Of a stretch of DNA of 53,630 bases, positions 45,527 to 53,630 are shown piece by piece. Where the stretch lies: contig JBELHO010000020.1 in NCBI GenBank assembly GCA_042091375.1, positions 1-53,630 on the forward strand, written 5' to 3'. Position numbers and translations under genes: made by a program. Positions within the stretch are counted from its first letter, which is position 1, and every line of letters starts with the position of its first letter. Origin of the DNA: JBELHO01 sp042091375. Lineage in GTDB: Bacteria; Pseudomonadota; Gammaproteobacteria; Enterobacterales; Alteromonadaceae. The notes under the pieces are model-generated. The model did not search any database. It worked only from the letters and a program-made list of their open reading frames with translations, and was not told the origin of the DNA.

Positions 45527-47989
45527 CTAAAGCTTCCATATTTCATCTCGATACTGCCTTATCGTATGATCGCTCGAAAATACGCCACTGGCCGCAGTAT
45601 TTAAAATACTCTTTTGTGTCCACAGTGATTGGTTTTTATAAGCAATATCAACACTGCGTTGAGCATCAAAATAACTGTCAAAATCATACGCTGTTAACCA
45701 CATATCATTGGGATCACGAATGGTATTAATAATTGAATCAAAAATACCCGGTTCAAATAAATTGAAGTGACCACTTTCTAACAAGTGCATAACTGCCGAT
45801 AATACCTCGGAATTAGCAATAATCTCGTTGGGTTGATAATTTTCTCGAATGGATGAAATCTCATCTGCTTGAGCGCCAAAAAGAAAAAAGTTATCGGCTC
45901 CTACCGCATCTCTAATTTCTATATTTGCACCATCTAAAGTTCCGATAGTTAAAGCGCCGTTCATCATGAACTTCATATTTCCTGTACCAGACGCCTCTTT
46001 ACCTGCTGTCGATATTTGTTCAGATAAGTCAGTAGCAGGACAAATAATTTCCATTGCAGAAACATTGTAGTTAGGGAGAAAAGCAACCTTTAGGTACTTA
46101 GAAACTTTTTTATCTAAATTAATCGTGTCTGCAACATTATTAATTAATTTAATAATTTCTTTAGCCATAACATAGCCTGGGGCAGCTTTCCCGCCAATTA
46201 GCACACAACGGGGTGTTATATCTGCGGTATCACCTTTACGAATACGATCATACAAACCAATAACATGTAGGATATTTAGTAATTGACGTTTGTATTCATG
46301 AATTCGCTTAACTTGGACATCAAACATCATTTCTACGACAAATGTCACGCCTGTTGCATTTTCAACATAGTCAACTAATGCAGCTTTGTTTTGTCTTTTA
46401 CTTTCCCGCCATTTCTCTTGAAACGCTTTTTCATCCGAAAATTTTTGCAGAAAGGCAATATTTGAAAAGTCAGATACCCAATCTTGCTTTATTTTGGAAG
46501 AAATAAGCGCAGATAGACTTTTATTACAATGAGACAACCAACGACGAGGAGTAACACCATTCGTTTTATTATTGAACTTTTCTGGCCATAGTTGATAAAA
46601 GTCATTAAATAACCCAGCTTTCAAAAGTTCGGTATGAAGCGCAGCAACACCATTAATAGAATAGCTACCGACAATAGCTAAATGTGCCATTCTCACTTGT
46701 GGTTCATGCCCTTCTTCTATCAATGACAATGTCCGTTGCTTTTGACAATCCCCCGGCCACATCACAGCTACTTGCTGAAGAAAACGTGCATTGATCTCAT
46801 AAATAATTTCTAAAATCCGAGGCAATAAGTTTTCAAACAGTTTAACCGGCCATTTTTCTAATGCCTCAGGTAATAAGGTATGGTTGGTATATGCCATTGT
46901 TTTAGATGTGATATTCCAAGCTTCATCCCAAGAAATAGCATGATCATCCATTAAAATACGCATTAACTCAGCAACAGCAATACTAGGGTGAGTATCATTT
47001 AGTTGAAAACCGTTGAGCTCAATAAATTGATCAAAGTTAGTCCCGATAATTTCAACATAACTGTTAATGGTATCTTGCAGAGAAGCTGAAGATAAAAAAT
47101 ATTGCTGACGAAGGCGAAGCTCTTTACCGTTTTCACTAGTGTCATTGGGGTACAGCACCATAGTAATTTGTTCTGCGAGGTTTTTTCTTGCCACAGATTC
47201 GGTATAACTACCAGAGTTGAACTCATTAAGATCAAATTCGTCCGTTGCTTCAGACTTCCACAACCTCAAAGTGTTAACAATGCCATTTTGATAACCTGGA
47301 ATTGGCATATCATAAGGTACGGCTAACACATCTTGAGTGTTATTCCACTGTCGATACTGGACACCATTTCTTTTAGTAATAATGTCTACATGGCCAAAAA
47401 ATTTGACTCTTATCGCTTTTTCAGGCGCGGCAATTTCCCAAGAATTACCATTGCGTAACCAATTATCTGGGTGCTCTATTTGATTACCATTTTTGATTTG
47501 TTGATTAAACATACCGTATTCATAGCGAATACCGTAACCAACAACAGGTAAAGACAAGCTTGCACAACTATCTAAAAAGCATGCGGCTAAACGGCCTAAG
47601 CCACCATTACCTAAGCCAGCATCATGCTCTTCTTGTACAACTTCTTCTAATTCACAACAATATCCTTTAAGCGCATCACGAACGGTATCATCTAAGTCTA
47701 AATTCAAAATGGCATTATTTAGGGTTCTTCCCATTAAAAATTCTAAAGAGATATAACCTATACGGCGCTGTACCCCTCGTGATTCACGTGTTTGTCGCCA
47801 TTGATCAACTAATCGATCACGAATGGTAATAGCAAGTGCGTTATAAAGATATGTATGAGAGTCTTGTACTTTATCTCGTCCTAAAGAAAAGTGAAAATGG
47901 CGAGCTAAGTCTTCAGCAAATGTATATTCATTCATCAAAACATTACCATCTGATGTGGTGATTTCACCTAATGTGTGTTTTTTTGTCAT
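45527..47989 (-). CDS. glgP: Glycogen/alpha-glucan phosphorylase
   Basis: This enzyme releases glucose-1-phosphate from glycogen chain ends. The pyridoxal-phosphate lysine is K673 in EASGTGNMKFMMNGALTIG. Other family landmarks are GLGNGGLGRLAACFLDS, LNDTHPSIAVAELMR and VKRIHEYKRQLLNILHVIGL. The 820-residue length is standard. It lies 23 bases after glgX, so the two degradative enzymes are made together and upstream of the synthetic ones. No phosphorylation site of the animal type is expected. Confidence 0.95.
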   Translation of the reverse strand: MTKKHTLGEITTSDGNVLMNEYTFAEDLARHFHFSLGRDKVQDSHTYLYNALAITIRDRLVDQWRQTRESRGVQRRIGYISLEFLMGRTLNNAILNLDLDDTVRDALKGYCCELEEVVQEEHDAGLGNGGLGRLAACFLDSCASLSLPVVGYGIRYEYGMFNQQIKNGNQIEHPDNWLRNGNSWEIAAPEKAIRVKFFGHVDIITKRNGVQYRQWNNTQDVLAVPYDMPIPGYQNGIVNTLRLWKSEATDEFDLNEFNSGSYTESVARKNLAEQITMVLYPNDTSENGKELRLRQQYFLSSASLQDTINSYVEIIGTNFDQFIELNGFQLNDTHPSIAVAELMRILMDDHAISWDEAWNITSKTMAYTNHTLLPEALEKWPVKLFENLLPRILEIIYEINARFLQQVAVMWPGDCQKQRTLSLIEEGHEPQVRMAHLAIVGSYSINGVAALHTELLKAGLFNDFYQLWPEKFNNKTNGVTPRRWLSHCNKSLSALISSKIKQDWVSDFSNIAFLQKFSDEKAFQEKWRESKRQNKAALVDYVENATGVTFVVEMMFDVQVKRIHEYKRQLLNILHVIGLYDRIRKGDTADITPRCVLIGGKAAPGYVMAKEIIKLINNVADTINLDKKVSKYLKVAFLPNYNVSAMEIICPATDLSEQISTAGKEASGTGNMKFMMNGALTIGTLDGANIEIRDAVGADNFFLFGAQADEISSIRENYQPNEIIANSEVLSAVMHLLESGHFNLFEPGIFDSIINTIRDPNDMWLTAYDFDSYFDAQRSVDIAYKNQSLWTQKSILNTAASGVFSSDHTIRQYRDEIWKL

Positions 47990-48012
47990 GGGTCAGTATT
48001 TCCTTTTAAGCA

Positions 48013-50121
48013 CTAACTTTTTAGTTTATTACCATCATTCAATAAAACGATTGTTGAAAACGGTGGCATGGTAATTATTCTGTCTGCTGGGATCAGCTTT
48101 ACTTCATCTTGGTTTGGTTCATTGCTTATCTGAGAAGCCGTGTTAATTTTTACCTGCCAATGAGAAATATTTTTAATTTCTGGTAATTGAAATTCGATCG
48201 GTTCTTTTCCTGCATGAAAAAGACATAACAAAAATTGTGGAGAAGTTTTATTTTCATTTAGCATATAGCCAATAGTTGCTGCGTGATGAGAGTGCCAATG
48301 GTCTTTTTGCATGGTGTGTCCTGATTGATTAAACCAGGTAATGTTCACTGCAGAATGTTTATCATCATTATGAATAAATTGATGATGCGCTAGCATAGGG
48401 ATGTTTTTTCTTAACTGCGTTAAACTTGCTAAAAAAAGCTTAAGTTCATCGCTATATAGTGCCTTTTCATGCCAATTTAACCAATTAATATCATTATCTT
48501 GGCAATATGCATTATTATTCCCTTTTTGAGTGCGACCTAATTCGTCTCCGGCAAGCAACATCGGTACTCCTTGAGACAGCATTAAAGTCGCGAGCATATT
48601 TTTGATTTGCCGTAACCTTAATTCAATAATGTGTTTGTTATTGGTTTCACCTTCTTCTCCGTTGTTATGAGAGAAATTATCAGAGTGACCATCTCGATTA
48701 TTTTCACCATTGAGTTCATTATGTCGCGCTTGGTAACTCACTAAATCATACAAAGTATAACCATCATGACTACACAGAAAATTGATACTAGCAAAAGGCT
48801 GCCGGCCATCGTGTTCAAAAATGTCGCTTGAGCCATGAACTCTTCGGGCAAATTCAGGTAGCAACCCTTTATCGCCCCGCCAAAAACGTCGAATGGTATC
48901 TCGATAGCGATCATTCCATTCAGACCAGGGAGGTGGGAAGCCACCTAACTGGTAACCTCCGGGGCCAATATCCCAAGGCTCGGCAATAACTTTCACGCTG
49001 TTGAGGATAGGGTCTTGTAATATCGCATCTAGAAAACCATTACTTTTGTTAAAGCCTTGGATTTCACGGCCAAGAATTGTAGCGAGATCAAAACGAAATC
49101 CATCGACCCCCATTATTTGCACCCAATAGCGCAAACTATCCATCACCATTTGTAATACACGAGGGTGGCTAATATTAAGCGTATTTCCGCAACCTGTGTC
49201 ATTAATATAATAACGTGGTTCTGTAGGGTTCAAACGATAGTAAGACTTGTTATCTATGCCTCGAAAACTCAGCGTTGGTCCTAGCCAGTTACCTTCACAG
49301 GTATGGTTATAAACAACATCAATGATAACTTCGAAGCCCGCTTGATGTAGTTCTTCCAGCATACGTTTAAAATCGTTTACTTGATGTTGATTGATGTAGT
49401 CTTTGTGAGGAACAAAAAAGGCCAGAGAGTTATACCCCCAATAATTAGAGAGCTTTTTATCTTTTAAAAATTGTTCAGAAATAAATTGTTGAACTGGGAG
49501 TAATTCAATCGTAGTAATGCCCATAGATCGGTAATGGGCGATCATTGTAGGGTGGCTTATTCCTAAAAATGATCCTCGCAATGACTCAGGTACTTTGGGA
49601 TTAAGTTTGGTTAAGCCCTTAACATGACCTTCATAAATTACTGTATTTTTCCATCCAATAGGATTTCTTGGCACAACAGGGGCAGAAGAATCAACCACCA
49701 CGGCTTTAAGCATTACGTCTGCGTTATCGCGAGAGTCAAAAGACAAATCTTGTCGTGGATCACTTACATCATAAGCAAAGTGACGATCTGACCATTGAAA
49801 ATATCCTTTCAGCACTTTAGCGTATGGGTCTAACAACAATTTATGATGATTAAATCGATGTCCAAACTCTGGACTATATGGACCATAGACCCTATACCCA
49901 TAAACTAAGCCAGCCCTTGCTCCTCGTAGAAATCCATGCCAAATATTATGTTCGCATTGTGGTAATGGAAATCGAGATAACTCTTGATTGCCATTTTTGT
50001 CAAAGACGCACAATTCTACTTTTTCTGCATGAGCAGAAAACAGGGCAAAATTTACACCAGATTCTTCGACTGTAGAACCTATTGGATAAATTCTACCCAG
50101 TTCCATTCTTAGATCTTCCAT
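48013..50121 (-). CDS. glgX: Glycogen debranching enzyme GlgX (GH13_11)
   Basis: This enzyme cuts alpha-1,6 branches of phosphorylase-limit glycogen. An N-terminal CBM48 (GVNFALFSAHAEKVELCVFD) precedes the barrel. The barrel carries the nucleophile in GFRFDLATILG, the acid/base in VIAEPWDIGPGGYQLGGFPP and the third Asp in NFLCSHDGYTLYDLVSY. The frame opens at 50142. The methionine at 50121 is preferred because AGGA lies 5 bases before it, giving 702 residues. It is followed closely by glgP. The 180 bases upstream, before the small CBM48 gene, may hold a promoter, but no clear elements were seen. Confidence 0.93.
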   Translation of the reverse strand: MEDLRMELGRIYPIGSTVEESGVNFALFSAHAEKVELCVFDKNGNQELSRFPLPQCEHNIWHGFLRGARAGLVYGYRVYGPYSPEFGHRFNHHKLLLDPYAKVLKGYFQWSDRHFAYDVSDPRQDLSFDSRDNADVMLKAVVVDSSAPVVPRNPIGWKNTVIYEGHVKGLTKLNPKVPESLRGSFLGISHPTMIAHYRSMGITTIELLPVQQFISEQFLKDKKLSNYWGYNSLAFFVPHKDYINQHQVNDFKRMLEELHQAGFEVIIDVVYNHTCEGNWLGPTLSFRGIDNKSYYRLNPTEPRYYINDTGCGNTLNISHPRVLQMVMDSLRYWVQIMGVDGFRFDLATILGREIQGFNKSNGFLDAILQDPILNSVKVIAEPWDIGPGGYQLGGFPPPWSEWNDRYRDTIRRFWRGDKGLLPEFARRVHGSSDIFEHDGRQPFASINFLCSHDGYTLYDLVSYQARHNELNGENNRDGHSDNFSHNNGEEGETNNKHIIELRLRQIKNMLATLMLSQGVPMLLAGDELGRTQKGNNNAYCQDNDINWLNWHEKALYSDELKLFLASLTQLRKNIPMLAHHQFIHNDDKHSAVNITWFNQSGHTMQKDHWHSHHAATIGYMLNENKTSPQFLLCLFHAGKEPIEFQLPEIKNISHWQVKINTASQISNEPNQDEVKLIPADRIITMPPFSTIVLLNDGNKLKS

Positions 50122-50304
50122 GCTCATCCTATCACCAAACATTATTTTGCAGGCTAATGGTTAACGCTTGATTTATAAAAGAGGTGCCTATAGATTTAAA
50201 TACTCATATAATTATTATGTAAAACGTCACCATAGAAGCACTTCCAAACAAGATAAAGTATTAAAATAAAAGATAAAAAATCCTTCACTTTACTAACAAG
50301 TATT

Positions 50305-50601
50305 TTAACAAACAGTACTGACTACACTGTTCTCACTACCATAGTCATTAGGTAGGTATGAATCGGCTTGATAATCGTTTTCCCATTCTTGCTCATTTAA
50401 CAAATAACGAAAATGAAAAGTACCGCCTTTTGGTAACCTCAACTTGGTTCTAAAAGTTTTTGTTTTTTTATTAAATTTCATTTCAACACCCTGCCAGTCA
50501 TTGAAATCACCAATCAATACAGCAGACTTTACATCACTTCTATTAAATTCAAAGGTCACTTCTGCTTCATCTTTAGTTTTAAAAAATTTTTTAGTTAACA
50601 T
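50305..50601 (-). CDS. Stand-alone CBM48/AMPK-type glycogen-binding protein
   Basis: This is a 98-residue protein made of a single early-set/CBM48 fold with no catalytic domain. Key carbohydrate-binding features are VLIGDFNDWQGVEMKFN, FRTKLRLPKGGTFHFRYLL and NDYQADSYLPND, with the aromatic residues expected to stack on glucan. It has no signal peptide, so it is cytoplasmic. GGAG lies 7 bases before the ATG. It is on the same strand as, and 180 bases upstream of, glgX. Proteins of this kind may target enzymes to glycogen or modulate branching or debranching; here that is inference from location. Confidence 0.85.
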   Translation of the reverse strand: MLTKKFFKTKDEAEVTFEFNRSDVKSAVLIGDFNDWQGVEMKFNKKTKTFRTKLRLPKGGTFHFRYLLNEQEWENDYQADSYLPNDYGSENSVVSTVC

Positions 50602-50979
50602 TGTTATTCTCCATTAATTATGTACTATCAAACTTACACTTTAAGATGCACTTTAAGATGCACTTTTAGACTTTACCTCTGCTTTTTTTCAGTGCGAAGC
50701 ATTATCAAACTGTTCCAAAAATGTGCACAATTTCATCATTATCACTATAAATTATGACAATGATGTTGAGTCAGCATAAACTAGGCCAAAAATTGAACGT
50801 GAGCCTCTAATTTCTCAAATTAGGCATTATTAAGTACCCATACATTTTTGTAATTTAATTACGTTTATACAAATAAATTCAAAAAAAGTATATAAAAACA
50901 CCATATTTAGCTTTAATATACACCTTAATTAATTAAAAACATACGATTATGTAATTTTATTTCAAAAAAAGAGAGGCGG
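50602..50979. other. AT-rich divergent spacer between the CBM48 gene and malQ
   Basis: About 380 strongly AT-rich bases that must contain the promoters for both directions. A tandem 12-mer, CACTTTAAGATG, is present twice and partly a third time at 50637-50668. No clear regulator site for a maltose-type repressor or activator was seen. The malQ ribosome site GAGAGG lies just before its ATG. Confidence 0.55.
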
Positions 50980-53193
50980 ATGAGTCTTATTGAACAATTA
51001 GCTACACTACTAGGGCTCCACCCAAGTTACACGGGTACATTAGGTCAACAAGTAATAGCTACCGATCCTGCTAGGCGAGCTTTATTAAAAGCAATGGGAT
51101 TTAATTTAGATGATGAGTCGTTAAATAATGTGATTACACAGTTAAATCAAAACAAATGGTTGAATATTTTACCGGCTGTACATATCGAAAAAATTGAAGA
51201 AAAAGCTCACTCAATAAAAATAAGCTTACCTAAAACTGAAGTAATGTTATTAGATTGGGAAATAACCTCTGAAATAGATAATCAACTTAACAATGAACCT
51301 ACGAAGACTCTTTCAGGCTCTATAAATATTAATGACTTAGAGTTGATTGATAAAACGTACATTAAAGAAACACTCTACTGCCAATATTTATTACCGCTAC
51401 CTTTGTTAAACCAAGGCTATTACAACCTTAATATTTGCATTAATAATCAACAAACTAATTGTCCTCTCATTTTTGCACCCAATAAATGTTTCACCTCACA
51501 AGAGGCTTCTAAAGAAAAAATGTGGGGCTATACTGCGCAATTATATTCTTTACGAAGTAACAACAACTGGGGGATAGGTGATTTTACCGACCTCTTAAAA
51601 CTGGTAGGAAGTTCAGCAGAGCAACAAGCTTCAACGATAGGGTTAAACCCTCTTCACCCACTTTATCAACAAAACCCAGCACACCGTAGTCCCTATTCAC
51701 CATCGACTCGAAGTTTTTTAAACCCTCTGTATATTGATGTTTCAAAGGTACCAAACTTTGAATTGTGTAATGTAGTTCAAGTAAAATTCAATCATCAAGA
51801 GTTTCAAAAATCCCTTGCAGAGGCTAGAGATAATGAATGGGTAGACTATCCTGCTGTAGCAAAACTTAAGTATGAATTAACAGAGCTATTGTTTACCGAC
51901 TTTTGTAATCACAAAGAAGGCGTCTATAAGTTAATGTCTTCGCAGTTTGAAAAATTCAAACTAAAACATGGTGATGATTTAACTAACTTTGCAACCTTTT
52001 ATGCTTTAAATGAATATTTTAATACACCCGATAAAGCGGCATATGGTTGGTCGGATTGGCCAATCAACTTTCAAGATCCTGCCAGCTCTGAAGTGGAAGA
52101 ATTTAAACAAACGCATCAAATTCGCATCGATTATTTTTGCTTCTTACAGTGGGTAGCTCACGAGCAATTAAATGAAGTAACTCAAACGGCAAAAGCTAAA
52201 GGTATGCCTGTTGGTTTATATCTTGATTTGGCTGTAGGCTGTGATGGTTCTGGTGTAGATGTTTGGTCAGATAAGCAACTGTATGTAGCAGGAGCGTCTA
52301 TTGGCGCGCCGCCGGATGCGATGAACCCTCTAGGGCAAAACTGGGGGTTAACACCAATTAATCCTGTTGAATTACAGAAACAAGGCTATGAACCTTTGGT
52401 GAAAGCGCTGCGTAGCAATATGCAATACGCTGGCGCTTTGCGTATTGATCATATTTTAGGGTTAATGCGTCAGTATTGGGTAGCGCCTGGAATGAGCGCA
52501 GATGAAGGCATTTATATCAGTTTCCCGTTTGAGGATATTTTACGGATTATTGCTTTAGAATCACAGCGAAACAAGTGTATTGTTATAGGAGAAGACTTAG
52601 GTAACGTACCAGAGGGATTTAGTGACACCATTCAAAATGCTGGTCTTTTATCGTTCAAAGTGATGTTTTTTGAACGTTGGGAATCAGGTCTTTTCAAACG
52701 ACCTGAAAACTTTCCTGTTGATTCAGTGGTAACGACTGCTACCCATGACACTGCAACACTGTCAGGATGGTGGCAAGGCATAGATTTACAATGGCGCCAG
52801 CAACTTAATCTTTATCCTAATGAGACAGCAGGTTTAGCAGACAGAAGTGCACGTTCTGGTGAAAGAGAAAACCTTATTGCCGCTTTAGACGACTTAAACG
52901 TTATCGATATGAGTAAAAAACCATCACTTTCTCCTCCGCAAATGAATACCGAATTAAGTATTGCTGTTCAAAAGTTCTTAGCTGCGTCACCTAGCCATAT
53001 TCAACTCATTCCAATAGAGGATGCATTAGAGATTCCACAACAAGTTAATATTCCAGGAACGATTGATGAACACCCTAATTGGTTACAAAAACTTCCTTTA
53101 TTATTAGAGGATTTCTGGCAAGTTAACTCAATGAATGAAATAGCTAAAGCAATGCAAATAGCTAGACCTAAAAAACCACTAAAAAACTACTAA
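50980..53193 (+). CDS. malQ: 4-alpha-glucanotransferase (amylomaltase, GH77)
   Basis: This enzyme shuffles maltodextrin units, allowing short glucans from glycogen or maltose breakdown to be reused. The GH77 core shows NPLHPLYQQNPAHRSPYSPS, the nucleophile region GALRIDHILGLMRQYW (split as ALRIDHILG), the acid/base in VIGEDLGNVPEGF, and THDTATLSGWW. VGLYLDLAVGCDGSGVDVW is also typical. At 737 residues, with an N-terminal ~150-residue extension, it is of the bacterial MalQ type. It is divergent from the glycogen operon across an AT-rich spacer. Confidence 0.95.
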   Translation: MSLIEQLATLLGLHPSYTGTLGQQVIATDPARRALLKAMGFNLDDESLNNVITQLNQNKWLNILPAVHIEKIEEKAHSIKISLPKTEVMLLDWEITSEIDNQLNNEPTKTLSGSININDLELIDKTYIKETLYCQYLLPLPLLNQGYYNLNICINNQQTNCPLIFAPNKCFTSQEASKEKMWGYTAQLYSLRSNNNWGIGDFTDLLKLVGSSAEQQASTIGLNPLHPLYQQNPAHRSPYSPSTRSFLNPLYIDVSKVPNFELCNVVQVKFNHQEFQKSLAEARDNEWVDYPAVAKLKYELTELLFTDFCNHKEGVYKLMSSQFEKFKLKHGDDLTNFATFYALNEYFNTPDKAAYGWSDWPINFQDPASSEVEEFKQTHQIRIDYFCFLQWVAHEQLNEVTQTAKAKGMPVGLYLDLAVGCDGSGVDVWSDKQLYVAGASIGAPPDAMNPLGQNWGLTPINPVELQKQGYEPLVKALRSNMQYAGALRIDHILGLMRQYWVAPGMSADEGIYISFPFEDILRIIALESQRNKCIVIGEDLGNVPEGFSDTIQNAGLLSFKVMFFERWESGLFKRPENFPVDSVVTTATHDTATLSGWWQGIDLQWRQQLNLYPNETAGLADRSARSGERENLIAALDDLNVIDMSKKPSLSPPQMNTELSIAVQKFLAASPSHIQLIPIEDALEIPQQVNIPGTIDEHPNWLQKLPLLLEDFWQVNSMNEIAKAMQIARPKKPLKNY

Positions 53194-53579
53194 AAACAAT
53201 ATTATCGATTACTTGGGTAACTTACCATGCATTGAAATCAATAAGGTTTTAGAATGTTTTCTTTGTATGGACAAAGTTGATTTTTCATCTAATTGGACTT
53301 CCCAGACTTTGCAAGACACCCAATGAGTTACATTGTAACTTCTATGTATAGGCCGCAAGGTACTTTGCCGGCAACCCCGAGTAAAGTAAGGCCTTACCCA
53401 TGCAGAGAATCACCTTGTTTATAGCGTTCCCATAATAATACTCTTTGTTGAGGTGCATAATACCCCTTACTTAAGTATGGCGTTGCATCGACCGATTGTT
53501 CTCACAGCTCTTAACTGCCTGTCAGATTATGTCTAAGCCTATTTACCCAAACGGTAAAAGCGAATTTGAACTACTAAAA
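53194..53579. other. Unidentified structured segment at the right end
   Basis: No complete gene is seen. From about 53320 to 53530 the sequence becomes richer in G and C than the malQ side and has several symmetric elements. These are AGTTACA-T-TGTAACT (53326-53340), a bulged hairpin built on GCCGCAA (53352-53358) and TTGC/GGC (53365-53372), and the palindrome GTAAGGCCTTAC (53386-53397). A minus-strand frame reads QLRAVRTIGRCNAILK and stops. It may be a decayed mobile element or a structured RNA; I do not recognise it. Confidence 0.4.
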
Positions 53580-53630
53580 CTATTGATCTGTTTCGTCTAC
53601 GTCAATGCCGTATTTTTTGGCTTTGCTCTT
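53580..53630 (-). CDS. C-terminal end of a leftward gene running off the window
   Basis: The minus strand reads KSKAKKYGIDVDETDQ and then a TAG stop (53582-53580). The mixed basic/acidic tail looks like a genuine protein terminus, but 16 codons cannot identify it or prove that it is coded. Confidence 0.35.
   Translation of the reverse strand, partial: KSKAKKYGIDVDETDQ

Overview
The window looks like a scaffold from a marine gammaproteobacterium, most likely an Alteromonadales member of the Colwellia/Thalassotalea kind. This is inferred from the AT-rich gammaproteobacterial proteins, a complete TonB/ExbBD/HmuTUV heme system, a glucosylglycerate cluster and a glycogen operon. No rRNA, tRNA or CRISPR array was seen. 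A 100-N gap flanked by an identical 55-nt sequence shows that this is a short-read assembly.

Layout. 1-1.4 kb: 3' part of a chemoreceptor gene. 1.46-8.7 kb: heme/iron uptake, with hmuTUV leftward, and tonB-exbB-exbD plus a TonB-dependent receptor rightward. Two Fur-box-like sites sit at the promoters, and a 318-bp tandem duplication has created a chimeric hmuV/hmuU ORF. 9.1-12.3 kb: a flavoprotein, a SIMPL-domain protein and ferredoxin-NADP reductase. 12.5-17.5 kb: a tetR-adaptor-RND efflux operon read leftward behind a perfect 19-bp-arm palindrome. 17.8-27.4 kb: small envelope and housekeeping genes (DUF2244, lipoprotein cyclophilin, DGSG-repeat lipoprotein, glycine-zipper protein, ChrR-like cupin, acyl-CoA synthetase, lipoprotein, membrane protein plus winged-helix regulator, SDR enzyme, OmpA-type lipoprotein). 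27.9-32.6 kb: a tight four-gene operon for making and breaking down glucosylglycerate. 32.6-37.7 kb: peroxide defence (ggt, ahpF, ahpC, divergent oxyR). 37.7-38.4 kb: a short IS91-type transposase relic and an unrecognised ORF. 38.4-53.2 kb: a glycogen locus (small CBM48 protein, glgX, glgP, glgC, glgB, pgm, glgA leftward; malQ rightward). The last 0.4 kb holds an unidentified structured segment and the tail of a leftward gene.

How the genes work together. The heme block gives outer-membrane capture, TonB energisation and inner-membrane ABC import. The glucosylglycerate block joins 3-phosphoglycerate and an activated glucose into a compatible solute. Its phosphorylase and kinase return glucose-1-phosphate and phosphoglycerate, and glucose-1-phosphate is also the currency of the glycogen operon. 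AhpC/AhpF/OxyR form a peroxide-sensing and detoxifying unit.

Nothing here is clearly an undescribed system. The points most worth a second look are the hmu duplication, the nested hairpin between ahpC and ahpF, the regulator module with four ACTTTCC half-sites, the stand-alone CBM48 protein, the IS91 relic at the edge of the glycogen locus, and the structured segment at the right end.
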